A DNA stretch of 64,000 nt from Streptomyces curacoi (GTDB lineage: Bacteria; Actinomycetota; Actinomycetes; Streptomycetales; Streptomycetaceae). Below, piece after piece: positions 34,551 to 45,231 of the stretch. The stretch lies in contig NZ_KQ947987.1 in NCBI RefSeq assembly GCF_001513975.1, positions 684,300-748,299 on the forward strand, in the 5' to 3' direction. A program made the translations under genes and the position numbers. Within the stretch, counting starts at the first letter, position 1, and each line of letters begins with the position of its first letter. A model generated the notes under the pieces. It worked only from the letters and a program-made list of their open reading frames with translations, was not told the DNA's origin and made no database searches.

Positions 34551-35234
34551 TTACCGGGCGCCCGTCGCGTCCAGTTCGTGGGCGGGGTCGTTGACCGGCT
34601 GGGGCGCGCCCGTGAGGTCGAGGACGAACAGGGGGACGCCCAGGGTGTCGGCGCGGGTGCGGGCGTCGGGGGCGTATCCGGCGAGGGAGAAGTAGACGCA
34701 GGCCGCGGACTCCGTCATGGCCGTCAGCCACAGGCACTCCACGTCCCGCAGGGTGGCCGGGCGTACGGTCGGGTCGACCTGGGCGAGCAGGCCGTGGGCG
34801 GCGATGCCGATGCCGGTCGGGGGCCGCTGGTCGGCGCGGCGGATGTCCCGGTAGCCGAGCCGGCGCAGATAGACGGCGGCTGCCGTGACCGCGTCGCGGG
34901 CGGTGCGGATCGCGATGGGCTGGAAGGCGGGGCGCGCGGCGGGCGCCTGCCGCCGCGGCTCACCCGTGGCCGCCGCCCGCGCCACCGGCACGCGCAGCAT
35001 CGTTCCGCAGGGGCATCCCAGCTCCGGGCGGGGCCACTGGGTCTCGCGGCCGCACGCCGCGCAGCGCACACCGAGCCATTCGTCGTCCCAGGCGCGATGG
35101 GTCACCGCGGTCACGGTTCCGTGCGGGTCGAGCGGCGGAGCGACGGGCGCCCCGCACACACACGGATAGGCGGGCGCCGTGTAGAGATGCTCGCGCCGGC
35201 AGGCCGGGCAGCGCACCGACACGCTCTCGGACAT
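34551..35234 (-). CDS. Double zinc-ribbon protein with nuclease-like C-terminal domain (unknown)
   Basis: 227 residues from the ATG at 35234 (GGAG upstream; the frame to 35567 crosses the gcl promoter). Two zinc ribbons: RCPACRREH with YPCVCGAP, and VRCAACGRE with LGCPCGTM. The C-terminal half (TARDAVTAAAVYLRRLGYRD to LGVPLFVLDLTG) has an alternation reminiscent of Mrr-like restriction endonuclease folds, but the catalytic D/E-x-K is not clear. Divergent from gcl. Function not known. Confidence 0.6.
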   Translation of the reverse strand: MSESVSVRCPACRREHLYTAPAYPCVCGAPVAPPLDPHGTVTAVTHRAWDDEWLGVRCAACGRETQWPRPELGCPCGTMLRVPVARAAATGEPRRQAPAARPAFQPIAIRTARDAVTAAAVYLRRLGYRDIRRADQRPPTGIGIAAHGLLAQVDPTVRPATLRDVECLWLTAMTESAACVYFSLAGYAPDARTRADTLGVPLFVLDLTGAPQPVNDPAHELDATGAR

Positions 35235-35368
35235 GGCCACTCCAGGACGACCTCGCATCGGGACAGCGCCCCCGTCGGCCCCATCGTCCTCCACGGCGTG
35301 ACTGGTTGTCCGCCTCTTGACGGTCTTCACCCGCCCACCTACATTGCTTCCAGATAGTAGAAAACAGT

Positions 35369-35383
35369 TTCCGCGATACGGAA
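35369..35383. promoter_or_regulatory. TTCCG-N5-CGGAA operator ahead of gcl
   Basis: TTCCGCGATACGGAA lies 93 bp upstream of the gcl start. The same palindrome recurs before the hydroxypyruvate isomerase gene at 42371-42385, so both belong to one regulon, probably under an IclR-type allantoin/glyoxylate regulator (AllR-like) coded elsewhere. Confidence 0.7.
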
Positions 35384-35475
35384 TAACTCGGATCGCGGGA
35401 GTGTCATCGTCACGGAATTGCTCACCGCGGGGCGCGACGGGAGTGCGAATCCGACAGCCGAAGCAGGAGTACTCA

Positions 35476-37260
<1,785 letters not shown>

Positions 37261-37278
37261 CCCGCACAGTCGGTCACC

Positions 37279-37310
37279 AGGGCGGTCCAACTCTCGGGTT
37301 GGACCGCCCT
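37279..37310 (+). terminator. Terminator after gcl
   Basis: AGGGCGGTCCAAC and its exact complement make a 13-bp stem with a 6-nt loop, 18 bp past the gcl stop, followed by CTTCCGTTCC. Confidence 0.85.
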
Positions 37311-37401
37311 CTTCCGTTCCCGCGACGGGGCCCGCCGCCCCCGTGCCGGCAGGCCCCGTGTGACGAGAATGTGCCCGCGGGTGCCGCAGGTTGAAGCCTC
37401 T

Positions 37402-37414
37402 TGAACAAGGTTCA
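37402..37414. promoter_or_regulatory. TGAAC-N3-GTTCA palindrome upstream of the Shedu gene
   Basis: A short perfect inverted repeat about 104 bp before the start at 37518, within a local TTGA-rich patch. Possible operator or promoter element; weak evidence. Confidence 0.35.
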
Positions 37415-37517
37415 GAGCTTGATTTGAGGATTACGTAGCCGCCCTACGCCCCGAGGCGTACGCGCGCGGTCGCATCTGCTCCGGGTGCCGGGGAGACGGC
37501 CGACGAGAGCATGAAGG

Positions 37518-39113
37518 ATGCCCCTCAACCCCACACACGGCGGACGAAGCCGCAAGCGGCGGGGCGGCAGAGAGCTGCTACGGCTCCTGGAGGAGGCGCG
37601 GGGTGCCGCGGTGGGAGTCGGCGAGTGGCAGGTCGTACGGCTCGTGCAGGATGCGATCGAGTACGCGGAGGGACGCATCCTGCGGTACGACTTCGAGGAC
37701 CGGTACCGGCTGTTCGGGGACGGGCAAAGGAGGGAGTCGCACACGGGCTTCCTCGGCAGCACGATGAAGGCGATGCACCAGTGGCTGTTCGACGCCGGTC
37801 GGGAATTCCTGGCGGCCCACCCCGAGGCCGGGATCGAGGAGTTCCTGGAGCACTTCCGGGCGCAGGGTGAGGACGCGCTGTTCCTCCAGGCCCCCGAAGA
37901 CCGCCCAGGACGCTGTGTCATTCCGCGAGGTCGGGCCGAGATCACGCTGTGGCTGGAGCGGATCATCCGTGACGGCCGGATCGATATCGCGGACCCGGCG
38001 GCCGAAGCCCGGAAGATCGTCACCTCGCCCGAAGCCCTGGCGCTGCTGGCCGCCGACGATCAGGGGCGGCTCCTGCTGCAGGCCGCCGAACTGCGCCGGC
38101 GTGCCGCCCGGCTCAAGGAGCTGCGTACGGTCGTCGAGGATCGCAAGGCGACAGAGGCGGACGTGCAGCGGGCGCTGGACGGCCAGTACTGGATCTTCGG
38201 CGGGCGGTTCGTGGGCGAGGCGGCGCAGCGACGGCTCGTGCCCGGGGACGAGGTCGACATTCCGCTGATACGCGGCGACGGGGCGCTCCATATCGTCGAA
38301 CTCAAACGCGCCATGGGCCTCAGGAGTCCGCTCGTCAAGCGGCATCGCAATGCCTGGGTGCCGGCGGCGCAGGTGCACGAGGCCGTCGGCCAGGCCGTCA
38401 ACTATCTCACCGGGCTGGACGAGAGCCGAGAACGGCTCCGTGCCGACTTCGGTATCGAGACCCGGCGTGCCAGTGCCCTCGTCCTGGTGGGACATCCCGC
38501 GCTGCATCCGGAGGTGCCGGAGGACGAGATCAACGAGGCGCTGCGGACGTTCAACGCGCACCTCACCAGGGTCGAGGTGCTGACCTACAAGGAGCTCTTG
38601 GACAACGCCGAGCGCTCCCTCGCCGGGGAGAGCCCGGTGCAGGGAGCGCTGGGGGAAGGCTGGCCGTCCGGCGGTGCGAGGCTGGGCGCGACAGTACGTT
38701 CGCGCCGCCGGACGGAGTCGGGGGGCTTGGGACCGCGGCGGATGCGACGGCTCCGGGGGCTCCTTCCCTCAGGTCGAAGAAGGAGGCCGGGACCTTCACC
38801 ACCGCACTGGCTCGCACGCCGCCGCGGTCCTCGCGTTGCCCGGTCCCGTGCCGGTCGACCACCCCTCATCCGGGTCGATCGGCCTGGGGACGCGGGCGGT
38901 GCGCCCGGTCTGACGTCCTGTCAGGATCCGGACGCCGCCTTGGGGTTCAGTCCTCGCGCAGGGCGCGGACCGCCTCCTCCACGCGCTTGCCGTACTCCGG
39001 GTCGGCGGCGTGGAAGTGGGCCAGGTTCTTCTCGATCACGTCGTCGCGGGAGACCTGGGAGAGGCTGCCGGCGATGTTGGCGATCAGGCGGGACTTCTCC
39101 TCGGCGGACATGA
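37518..39113 (+). CDS. sduA: Shedu-type antiphage nuclease (DUF4263)
   Basis: The first about 375 residues are a Shedu protein. A helical N-terminal region leads to the nuclease core [14 protein letters not shown], then [20 protein letters not shown], with Asp247 and Glu261-x-Lys263 as the PD-(D/E)xK triad, and a closing VGQAVNYL and [18 protein letters not shown]. Shedu proteins are single-gene antiphage systems acting as DNA nickases. From about residue 375 (near 38640) the frame turns into an Arg/Gly/Pro-rich tail of about 155 residues, the last 167 bp of it antisense to the catalase gene; the tail is probably a lost stop or a frameshift. The ATG at 37518 lacks a well-spaced ribosome site. 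It sits inside the glyoxylate/urate block. Confidence 0.82.
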   Translation: MPLNPTHGGRSRKRRGGRELLRLLEEARGAAVGVGEWQVVRLVQDAIEYAEGRILRYDFEDRYRLFGDGQRRESHTGFLGSTMKAMHQWLFDAGREFLAAHPEAGIEEFLEHFRAQGEDALFLQAPEDRPGRCVIPRGRAEITLWLERIIRDGRIDIADPAAEARKIVTSPEALALLAADDQGRLLLQAAELRRRAARLKELRTVVEDRKATEADVQRALDGQYWIFGGRFVGEAAQRRLVPGDEVDIPLIRGDGALHIVELKRAMGLRSPLVKRHRNAWVPAAQVHEAVGQAVNYLTGLDESRERLRADFGIETRRASALVLVGHPALHPEVPEDEINEALRTFNAHLTRVEVLTYKELLDNAERSLAGESPVQGALGEGWPSGGARLGATVRSRRRTESGGLGPRRMRRLRGLLPSGRRRRPGPSPPHWLARRRGPRVARSRAGRPPLIRVDRPGDAGGAPGLTSCQDPDAALGFSPRAGRGPPPPRACRTPGRRRGSGPGSSRSRRRGRPGRGCRRCWRSGGTSPRRT

Positions 39114-40404
39114 GGCGGTACAGCTCGCCCGCCTGGAAGAAGTCGTCGTCCTTGGTGTGCAGGGGCGCCACGTGGGTGCCCGTGTAGCCGTTCACCGCCA
39201 GCGGGGCCGACAGGGGGCGGCCGGTCTCCACCGGGCCGTCGTAGGAGTTCGGCTCGTAGTTTTTGGCGTACCGGCCCTGGGAGTTGGTCGCCATGAAGCC
39301 GTCGCGGCCGTAGTTGTTCGCCACAGTCGCCTTGGGGGCGTTCACCGGCAGCTGCGTGTGGTTCACGCCCAGGCGGTAGCGGTGGGCGTCGGCGTAGGCG
39401 AACAGACGGCCCTGGAGCATCTTGTCGGGGGAGGGGCCGATGCCCGGCACGAAGTTGTTCGGGGAGAACGCGGCCTGCTCGACCTCGGCGAAGACGTTGT
39501 CCGGGTTGCGGTCCAGGACCAGCCGGCCCACGCGCTGCAGCGGGTAGTCCTTGTGCGGCCAGACCTTGGTGAGGTCGAACGGGTTGAAGCGGTAGTCGGC
39601 CGCCTCGGCCGCCGGCATGATCTGGACGTAGAGCGTCCAGGACGGGTGTACACCGCGCTCGATGGCCTGGAGCAGGTCCGTCTGGTGGGAGCTCGGGTCC
39701 TTGCCCGCGAGCTCGGCGGCCTGCTCGCTGCTCAGGCAGCGGATGCCCTGGTTGGTCTTGAAGTGGTACTTGACGAAGAAGGCCTCGCCCTCGGCGTTCG
39801 TCCACTGGTACGTGTGCGAGCCGTAGCCGTTCATGTGGCGGTACGACGCCGGGATGCCGCGGTCGCCCATCAGCCAGGTCACCTGGTGCGTGGCCTCGGG
39901 GGCGTGCGCCCAGAAGTCCCAGACGTTGTCCGGCTCCTGGCGGCCGGTGAACGGGTCGCGCTTCTGCGAGTGGATGAAGTCGGGGAACTTGATCGGGTCC
40001 TTGATGAAGAACACCGGGGTGTTGTTGCCGACGAGGTCGTAGTTGCCCTCCGCCGTGTAGAACTTGACCGCGAAACCGCGTGGGTCGCGGACCGCGTCCG
40101 CGCCGCCCAGGCTGTCGGCGACCGTCGAGAAGCGCAGGAACACCTCGGTCCGCTTGCCGACCGCGCTCAGGAAGTCGGCGTGGGTGAAGCCGGTGACGTC
40201 GTCGGTCACCTCGAAGTGGCCGTACGCGCCGGAGCCCCGGGCGTGCACCACGCGCTCCGGGATGCGCTCGCGGTTGAAGCGCGCCAGCTTCTCCAGCAGG
40301 TGCTGGTCCTGGAGCAGGAGCGGACCGCCGACGCCGGCGGAGGCGGAGTTCTGGTTGTCGGCGACCGGGGCGCCGGACTCGGTGGTGAGCACGCGCTTCG
40401 ACAT
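38947..40404 (-). CDS. katA: Catalase (monofunctional heme type)
   Basis: 485 residues of the small-subunit catalase clade. His54 in [11 protein letters not shown], Asn127 in [11 protein letters not shown] and the heme-ligand Tyr in [14 protein letters not shown] are present. It removes H2O2. Its place between the glyoxylate genes, and a palindrome shared with the urate operon, suggest it detoxifies the H2O2 made by uricase. Convergent with the Shedu gene. Confidence 0.95.
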   Translation of the reverse strand: MSKRVLTTESGAPVADNQNSASAGVGGPLLLQDQHLLEKLARFNRERIPERVVHARGSGAYGHFEVTDDVTGFTHADFLSAVGKRTEVFLRFSTVADSLGGADAVRDPRGFAVKFYTAEGNYDLVGNNTPVFFIKDPIKFPDFIHSQKRDPFTGRQEPDNVWDFWAHAPEATHQVTWLMGDRGIPASYRHMNGYGSHTYQWTNAEGEAFFVKYHFKTNQGIRCLSSEQAAELAGKDPSSHQTDLLQAIERGVHPSWTLYVQIMPAAEAADYRFNPFDLTKVWPHKDYPLQRVGRLVLDRNPDNVFAEVEQAAFSPNNFVPGIGPSPDKMLQGRLFAYADAHRYRLGVNHTQLPVNAPKATVANNYGRDGFMATNSQGRYAKNYEPNSYDGPVETGRPLSAPLAVNGYTGTHVAPLHTKDDDFFQAGELYRLMSAEEKSRLIANIAGSLSQVSRDDVIEKNLAHFHAADPEYGKRVEEAVRALRED

Positions 40405-40428
40405 CGTGGACCTTCCGTGCGGGTGTCA

Positions 40429-40446
40429 GCGGAAACCTGTTTCCGC
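40429..40446. promoter_or_regulatory. GCGGAAAC-CT-GTTTCCGC palindrome ahead of catalase
   Basis: A perfect 18-bp inverted repeat 25 bp upstream of the catalase start, placed to block transcription. Its GGAA/TTCC arms recall the gcl and isomerase sites, with a different spacing. Confidence 0.65.
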
Positions 40447-40479
40447 TTTGTGGAGCCTAGAAGTGGGGCGATCTGGGCG

Positions 40480-40515
40480 TCAACAGTTTGTTGAATGTAA
40501 TCAACGCTTTGTTGA
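40480..40515. promoter_or_regulatory. Two TCAACA-N3-TGTTGA sites
   Basis: TCAACAGTTTGTTGA (40480-40494) is perfect and TCAACGCTTTGTTGA (40501-40515) has one mismatch; centres are 21 bp apart, two DNA turns. The same motif stands before uraD at 43145-43159. They lie upstream of catalase and downstream of the reductase gene. Confidence 0.75.
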
Positions 40516-40597
40516 AGGAAATTCCGGGCCGCGGCGACGCCTGGGCGCGACAGGACAGGTGTCAGCGGCGCCGCGGCCCGGAAGTCTCGGCCGGTCG

Positions 40598-41491
40598 TCA
40601 GACCTGGGCGCCGGAGAGGCGCTCGACCGCGCGCAGCAGCGCGGAGTGGTCCAGGCCGCCGTCACCCTGCGCACGCAGGGAGGCGACCAGCTGGGCGACC
40701 ACGGCACCGACCGGCAGGGCGGCGCCGACGTTGCGGGCGGCGTCGGTGACGATGCCCATGTCCTTGTGGTGCAGGTCGATACGGAAGCCCGGCTTGAAGT
40801 CCCGGTTCAGGAAGTTGTCCCTCTTCCGGGTCAGCACGGTCGAGCCCGCGAGGCCGCCGTTGAGGACGTCCAGCGCCGCCTGCAGGTCCACGCCCGACTT
40901 CTCCAGGAAGACCACGGCCTCGGCGCACGCCTGGATGTTCACGGCGACGATCAGCTGGTTGGCCGCCTTCACGGTCTGGCCCGAGCCGTGCGGACCGCAC
41001 AGCACGATGGTCTTGCCGAGCGCCTCGAAGATCGGCTTCGCCTGGTCGAAGTCGGCCTGCTCACCGCCGACCATGATCGACAGTACGGCCTCGATCGCGC
41101 CGGCCTCGCCGCCGGACACGGGCGCGTCCAGGACGCGGATGCCCTTGTCCTTGGCCGCCTTCGCCAGGCCGACCGAGGTCTGCGGGGTGATCGAGGACAT
41201 GTCGATCAGCAGGGCGCCGGACCTGGCGTTCTCCAGGATGCCGTCGGGGCCGTAGGAGATGGCCTCGACCTGCGGGGAGGCCGGCACCATCGTGATGACG
41301 ACGTCCGCGTCCCGCACGGCCTCGGCGATCGAACCGGCGGCCGTGCCGCCGGCGGCGGCCAGGCGCTCCAGCTTGTCCTGCTCCAGGGTGAAGCCGGTGA
41401 CGTCGTAACCCGCCTTGATCAGGTTCTCGGACATGGGGGAGCCCATGATGCCGAGGCCGATCCAGGCGATCTTGGGAAGTGCGTTGCTCAT
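40598..41491 (-). CDS. glxR: 2-hydroxy-3-oxopropionate (tartronate semialdehyde) reductase
   Basis: 297 residues of the beta-hydroxyacid dehydrogenase family: N-terminal Rossmann IGLGIMGSPMSENLIKAG, substrate loop DAPVSGGEAGA, and the catalytic Lys in GSGQTVKAANQL. It reduces tartronate semialdehyde, the product of Gcl, to glycerate with NAD(P)H. It follows the hydroxypyruvate isomerase gene on the same strand with a 28-bp gap, so they form an operon. Confidence 0.93.
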   Translation of the reverse strand: MSNALPKIAWIGLGIMGSPMSENLIKAGYDVTGFTLEQDKLERLAAAGGTAAGSIAEAVRDADVVITMVPASPQVEAISYGPDGILENARSGALLIDMSSITPQTSVGLAKAAKDKGIRVLDAPVSGGEAGAIEAVLSIMVGGEQADFDQAKPIFEALGKTIVLCGPHGSGQTVKAANQLIVAVNIQACAEAVVFLEKSGVDLQAALDVLNGGLAGSTVLTRKRDNFLNRDFKPGFRIDLHHKDMGIVTDAARNVGAALPVGAVVAQLVASLRAQGDGGLDHSALLRAVERLSGAQV

Positions 41492-41519
41492 TCGGGGGTG
41501 CCTCTCAGTTCAGGGGGGG

Positions 41520-42341
41520 TCAGCGGGACAGCCAGTCGAAGGCCTCGGCGCTCGGGCGGTCGCCGGGCTTGTACTCGAGGCCGACCCAGCCGTCGTAACC
41601 GGCCTTCCGCAGCTGGTCGAGGAGGTCCTCCAGCGGGAGCGAGCCCGTGCCCGGGGCGCCGCGGCCGGGGTTGTCGGCAATCTGCACATGGCCGGTCTTC
41701 GCGGCGTACTCCTCGATCACCGACGGCAGGTCCTCGCCGTTCATGGACAGGTGGTACAGGTCCATCAGGAACTTCGCGTTGCCCAGACCGGTCGCCGCGT
41801 TCACCTTGTCGACGACACCCACCGCGGCGGGCGCGCTGACCAGCGGGTACAGCGGCGACTCGGGCTTGTTCAGGGCCTCGATCAGCAGGATCGCGCCGAT
41901 CCGGTCGGCCGCCCGCGCCGCGAGCACCAGGTTCTCCAGCGCCAGCGCGTCCTGCTCGGCCGGGTCCACGCCGTCGACGCGGTTGCCGTACAGGGCGTTG
42001 AGCGCCTTGCAGCCCAGGGCGGCGGCGAAGTCCGCGGCCACGTCGATGTTGGCGCGGAACTTCTCCGACTCCTCGCCCGGGACCGACAGGGCGCCGCGGT
42101 CGGGGCCGGGCAGCCGGCCGGCGTAGAAGTTCAGGCCCGTGAGCTGGACGCCCGCGTCCTCGATCGCCTTCTGCAGGGCGTCGAGCTCGGACTGCTCGGG
42201 GGTGGGGGAGTCGACCCAGGGCCACCACAGCTCGACCGCCGTGAAGCCGGCCGCGGCGGCGGCCGCGGGGCGCTCCAGGAGCGGGAGTTCCGTGAAGAGG
42301 ATCGACAGGTTGACGTTGAAGCGCTGCTCTGCGAATCCCAT
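41520..42341 (-). CDS. hyi: Hydroxypyruvate isomerase
   Basis: 273 residues with a TIM-barrel AP-endonuclease-2-like fold. Start RFNVNLSILFTELPLLERPAA, acidic metal ligands in LLIEALNKPE and DLYHLSMNGEDLP, then HVQIADNPGRGAPGTG. It interconverts hydroxypyruvate and tartronate semialdehyde. First gene of the operon with glxR; the TTCCG-N5-CGGAA operator is 30 bp upstream. Confidence 0.93.
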   Translation of the reverse strand: MGFAEQRFNVNLSILFTELPLLERPAAAAAAGFTAVELWWPWVDSPTPEQSELDALQKAIEDAGVQLTGLNFYAGRLPGPDRGALSVPGEESEKFRANIDVAADFAAALGCKALNALYGNRVDGVDPAEQDALALENLVLAARAADRIGAILLIEALNKPESPLYPLVSAPAAVGVVDKVNAATGLGNAKFLMDLYHLSMNGEDLPSVIEEYAAKTGHVQIADNPGRGAPGTGSLPLEDLLDQLRKAGYDGWVGLEYKPGDRPSAEAFDWLSR

Positions 42342-42370
42342 GTCGCCGGCGCTCCCTTCCGTTGTCGAGA

Positions 42371-42385
42371 TTCCGTAATACGGAA
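42371..42385. promoter_or_regulatory. TTCCG-N5-CGGAA operator ahead of hyi
   Basis: TTCCGTAATACGGAA is the same palindrome as at gcl (35369-35383). A degenerate second copy (TTCTGCGTACTGGAA, 42392-42406) is 21 bp further on, again two helical turns away. Confidence 0.75.
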
Positions 42386-42498
42386 GTTAGTTTCTGCGTA
42401 CTGGAAGATTGCCGCCGTGTGTCGGGGGTTGTCAAGAGGGGTCGTGCCGGAGGAGGAAGGGGCTGCCCGAACATCCGCGCGCGCGTTAGGTTGAGCGC

Positions 42499-42750
42499 GT
42501 GCGATTGAGAGTGGAGTTCACGACCGAACCCTTCGACCTCGACGACGCGCCCGCGCACGCGCTGGTGGCCCGCGAGGTCATCGAGGCGGCCGAGCTCGAC
42601 GCGGTGGACGTCGGCCCGTTCGGCAACACGGCGGAGGGCGGTGCCGACGTCGTGCTCACGGCCGTGGACGCCCTGCTGCGCAAGACCCTGGAGGCCGGCG
42701 CCACCCGGATCTCGCTCCAGGTCAATGTGGTCGGGGAGGGCGAGGAGTGA
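42499..42750 (+). CDS. Small protein resembling MTH1187/YkoF thiamine-binding fold
   Basis: 83 residues with an alternating beta-alpha pattern (VAREVIEAAELDAVDVGPF, GNTAEGGADVV, ISLQVNVVGEGEE) that looks like the ferredoxin-like MTH1187 family. If right, it could bind thiamine, which would suit its closeness to ThDP-dependent Gcl, but this is a guess. GTG at 42499; the -10-like TAGGTT just before suggests a leaderless mRNA. Overlaps the next gene by 4 bp. Confidence 0.6.
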   Translation: MRLRVEFTTEPFDLDDAPAHALVAREVIEAAELDAVDVGPFGNTAEGGADVVLTAVDALLRKTLEAGATRISLQVNVVGEGEE

Positions 42751-43112
42751 CCGGCACCGGGGACGAGCCCTTCATCGCGGCCGTGAAGCCGCTGGTCGAC
42801 GCCATGGGCGGAGAGATGATCCCGCCGGACGAGGCCGGCCCCGAGGATGTCGTGCTTTCCTGGGAGGGTGCGGACGTCGTCGCCGTACGACTGCCCCAGC
42901 TGGCCGACTCCCTCGACCACATCCTGGCCGCCATGGAGCGCAGGAAGGGACCCCTGGCCGACCTGGACCGCAAGGCCAAGCAGGAGGTCGTGCGGATACT
43001 TGAGGCGCGCGGCGCCTTCTCCGTGCGGCACGGTGTGGAGACCGTGGCGAGCGCGCTCGGGGTGAGCCGCTTCACGGTCTACAACTACCTGAACCGCGAG
43101 AAGGGGCTCTGA
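42747..43112 (+). CDS. YheO-like HTH (HTH_22) regulator
   Basis: 121 residues. The C-terminal half LDRKAKQEVVRILEARGAFS then VETVASALGVSRFTVYNYLN is the YheO-type HTH_22 domain. The N-terminal part has no known sensor. GTG start overlapping the previous gene by 4 bp (GTGA), so coupled. Stands just before the urate operon and is a local candidate for its regulator. Confidence 0.75.
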   Translation: MTGTGDEPFIAAVKPLVDAMGGEMIPPDEAGPEDVVLSWEGADVVAVRLPQLADSLDHILAAMERRKGPLADLDRKAKQEVVRILEARGAFSVRHGVETVASALGVSRFTVYNYLNREKGL

Positions 43113-43144
43113 AGCTTCCGGCCTGGTTTCGTTACGGGGAATTT

Positions 43145-43159
43145 TCAACAAAGTGTTGA
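43145..43159. promoter_or_regulatory. TCAACA-N3-TGTTGA site before the urate operon
   Basis: TCAACAAAGTGTTGA is a perfect palindrome 80 bp upstream of uraD, matching the sites at catalase (40480-40515). Points to coordinate control of urate oxidation and H2O2 removal. Confidence 0.75.
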
Positions 43160-43238
43160 CGTCTCGTCGTCGCAGGGCGTTAGCTATCGGCACGCCCGTT
43201 CAGTACGAAGGCCGCCCTCCGCGGCCACGGAGGCTCCC

Positions 43239-43748
43239 GTGACGTCGAATTCCACGCCCCCGGGCCTGGCCCGGTTCAACGCCCTGGAGGAGCACGCGGC
43301 CCACGCCGCTCTCCATGAGGCGTGCGCCTCCACGGCATGGGGGAAGAGGCTGCTCGCCGCCCGCCCCTACGCCACCGCCGACGACCTCTACGCCGCCAGC
43401 GACGCCGCCATGGCCGAGCTGACCGCCGAGGACCTCCAGGAGGCGATGGCCGGGCATCCGCCGATCGGCCGCCCCAAGCCGGGCGATCCGACCTCGGCCC
43501 GTGAGCAGCGCGGCATGGCCGGCGCCTCCGAGGAGCTCAAGGCGGAGATGCTCGAACTCAACCTGGCCTACCAGGAGAAGTTCGGCCATGTCTTCCTGAT
43601 CTGCGCCACCGGCCGGACCGGCGAGCAGATGCGTGACGCGGTCAGGGAACGGATCGGCAACTCGCCGGAGCGGGAGCGGGAGATCGTCCGCACCGAGCTG
43701 GGCAAGATCAACCGTATCCGCCTGGCCCGACTCGTCGAAGAAGACTGA
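43239..43748 (+). CDS. uraD: 2-oxo-4-hydroxy-4-carboxy-5-ureidoimidazoline decarboxylase
   Basis: 169 residues. The catalytic His73 is in AGHPPIGRPK, followed by the typical SAREQRGM and YQEKFGHVFLICATGRT and the end LGKINRIRLARLV. It converts OHCU to S-allantoin, the last step after uricase and UraH. GTG at 43239. First gene of the uraD-uraH-uricase operon (15 bp gap to uraH). Confidence 0.95.
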   Translation: MTSNSTPPGLARFNALEEHAAHAALHEACASTAWGKRLLAARPYATADDLYAASDAAMAELTAEDLQEAMAGHPPIGRPKPGDPTSAREQRGMAGASEELKAEMLELNLAYQEKFGHVFLICATGRTGEQMRDAVRERIGNSPEREREIVRTELGKINRIRLARLVEED

Positions 43749-43763
43749 AGAGGACGCCTGAGA

Positions 43764-44168
43764 ATGAGCACCAGCACCACCGCCTCCGTGTCCACGCACA
43801 TCCTGGACACCAGCATCGGCCGCCCCGCCGAGGGCGTCGCCGTCCAGCTCTCCGCCCGCAGCGGGCGCGAGGCGGACTGGCAGACGCTCGGCGGCTCCGC
43901 GACCGACGCGGACGGGCGGTGCAAGGACCTCCCGGCGCTGCCGGAGGGGACCACCCACGTACGGCTCGATTTCGCCGTCGAGCCCTACTTCGAGAAATTC
44001 GCGAAGAAGCAAGCCGATGCGCAGCAGGACGCCCCCGCGAATCGGGACAGCGGTGCCGGTGCGTTCTTCCCGGAGGTGGCGATCACGTTCGCCGTCGTGC
44101 CGGGCGAGCACTACCACGTGCCGCTGCTGCTCAACCCGTTCGGCTACTCCGTATACCGAGGGAGCTAG
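43764..44168 (+). CDS. uraH: 5-hydroxyisourate hydrolase
   Basis: 134 residues, transthyretin-like. Start STHILDTSIGRPAEGVAVQL and the diagnostic C-terminal YRGS identify it. It hydrolyses the uricase product 5-hydroxyisourate to OHCU. Seven bp separate it from the uricase start. Confidence 0.95.
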   Translation: MSTSTTASVSTHILDTSIGRPAEGVAVQLSARSGREADWQTLGGSATDADGRCKDLPALPEGTTHVRLDFAVEPYFEKFAKKQADAQQDAPANRDSGAGAFFPEVAITFAVVPGEHYHVPLLLNPFGYSVYRGS

Positions 44169-44175
44169 CAGACAC

Positions 44176-45099
44176 ATGCCCACGATCCTGGGACAGAACC
44201 AGTACGGCAAGGCCGAGAACCGAGTCGTAAAGATCACGCGGGACGGCGCCACCCATCACATCAAGGACCTGAACGTCTCCGTCGCCCTCTCCGGTGACAT
44301 GGACGAGGTCCACTACTCCGGCTCGAACGCCAACGTCCTGCCGACCGACACCACCAAGAACACGGTGTACGCGTTCGCCAAGGAGTACGGCATCGAGTCC
44401 GCCGAGCAGTTCGGCATCCACCTCGCCCGCCACTTCGTCACCTCGCAGGAACCGATCCACCGGGCCCGGATCCGCATCGAGGAGTACGCCTGGGAGCGGA
44501 TCGAGAGCTCCGACGCCAACTCCAAGTTCATCGGCGCGGACGAGGTCAAGCACTCCTTCGTCCGCAAGGGCCAGGAGACGCGGCTCACGCAGATCACCTA
44601 CGACGGTGAGAAGTGGGAGGTCATCTCGGGCCTGAAGGACCTCGTCGTGATGAACTCGACGAACTCCGAGTTCTGGGGCTACGTCAAGGACAAGTACACG
44701 ACGCTCCAGGAGGCCTACGACCGCATCCTGGCCACCCAGGTCTCCGGCCGCTGGCGGTTCAACTGGACCGACGACGAGCAGAAGATGCCCAACTGGGAGA
44801 AGTCCTACGAGCAGACCAAGAAGCACATGCTCCAGGCCTTCGCCGAGACCTACTCCCTGTCGCTGCAGCAGACGCTGTACCAGATGGGCGCGCGCATCAT
44901 CAACAACCGCAGCGAGATAGACGAGGTCCGCTTCTCCCTCCCGAACAAGCACCACTTCCTGGTGGACCTGGAGCCGTTCGGGCTGAAGAACGACAACGAG
45001 GTCTACTTCGCCGCCGACCGCCCCTACGGCCTGATCGAGGCCACCATCCTGCGGGACGGCTGCGAGGCGAAGATCCCGATGGACCTCACCAACCTGTAA
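44176..45099 (+). CDS. uox: Uricase (urate oxidase, cofactor-free)
   Basis: 307 residues with tunnelling-fold uricase motifs: YGKAENRVVKITRDG, NVLPTDTTKNTVYAFAKEYG (catalytic Thr) and SLPNKHHFLVDL (catalytic His), the end FAADRPYGLIEATI. Oxidises urate to 5-hydroxyisourate with O2, giving H2O2. ATG at 44176, slightly remote GGAG. An in-frame longer reading to 44017 overlaps uraH and is rejected. Confidence 0.95.
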   Translation: MPTILGQNQYGKAENRVVKITRDGATHHIKDLNVSVALSGDMDEVHYSGSNANVLPTDTTKNTVYAFAKEYGIESAEQFGIHLARHFVTSQEPIHRARIRIEEYAWERIESSDANSKFIGADEVKHSFVRKGQETRLTQITYDGEKWEVISGLKDLVVMNSTNSEFWGYVKDKYTTLQEAYDRILATQVSGRWRFNWTDDEQKMPNWEKSYEQTKKHMLQAFAETYSLSLQQTLYQMGARIINNRSEIDEVRFSLPNKHHFLVDLEPFGLKNDNEVYFAADRPYGLIEATILRDGCEAKIPMDLTNL

Positions 45100-45231
45100 G
45101 ACGTCACTCCATTTCGGCACCCGCGGCCGGAGGAGCGGGTTTCAAGGCTCGCCGGCCGCGGCACTCAAATCTCCCAGGGTCCTGCCGTGCCCTCTCCACA
45201 TCAGCACCTCACCCGTTCAAAGGGACGCATC

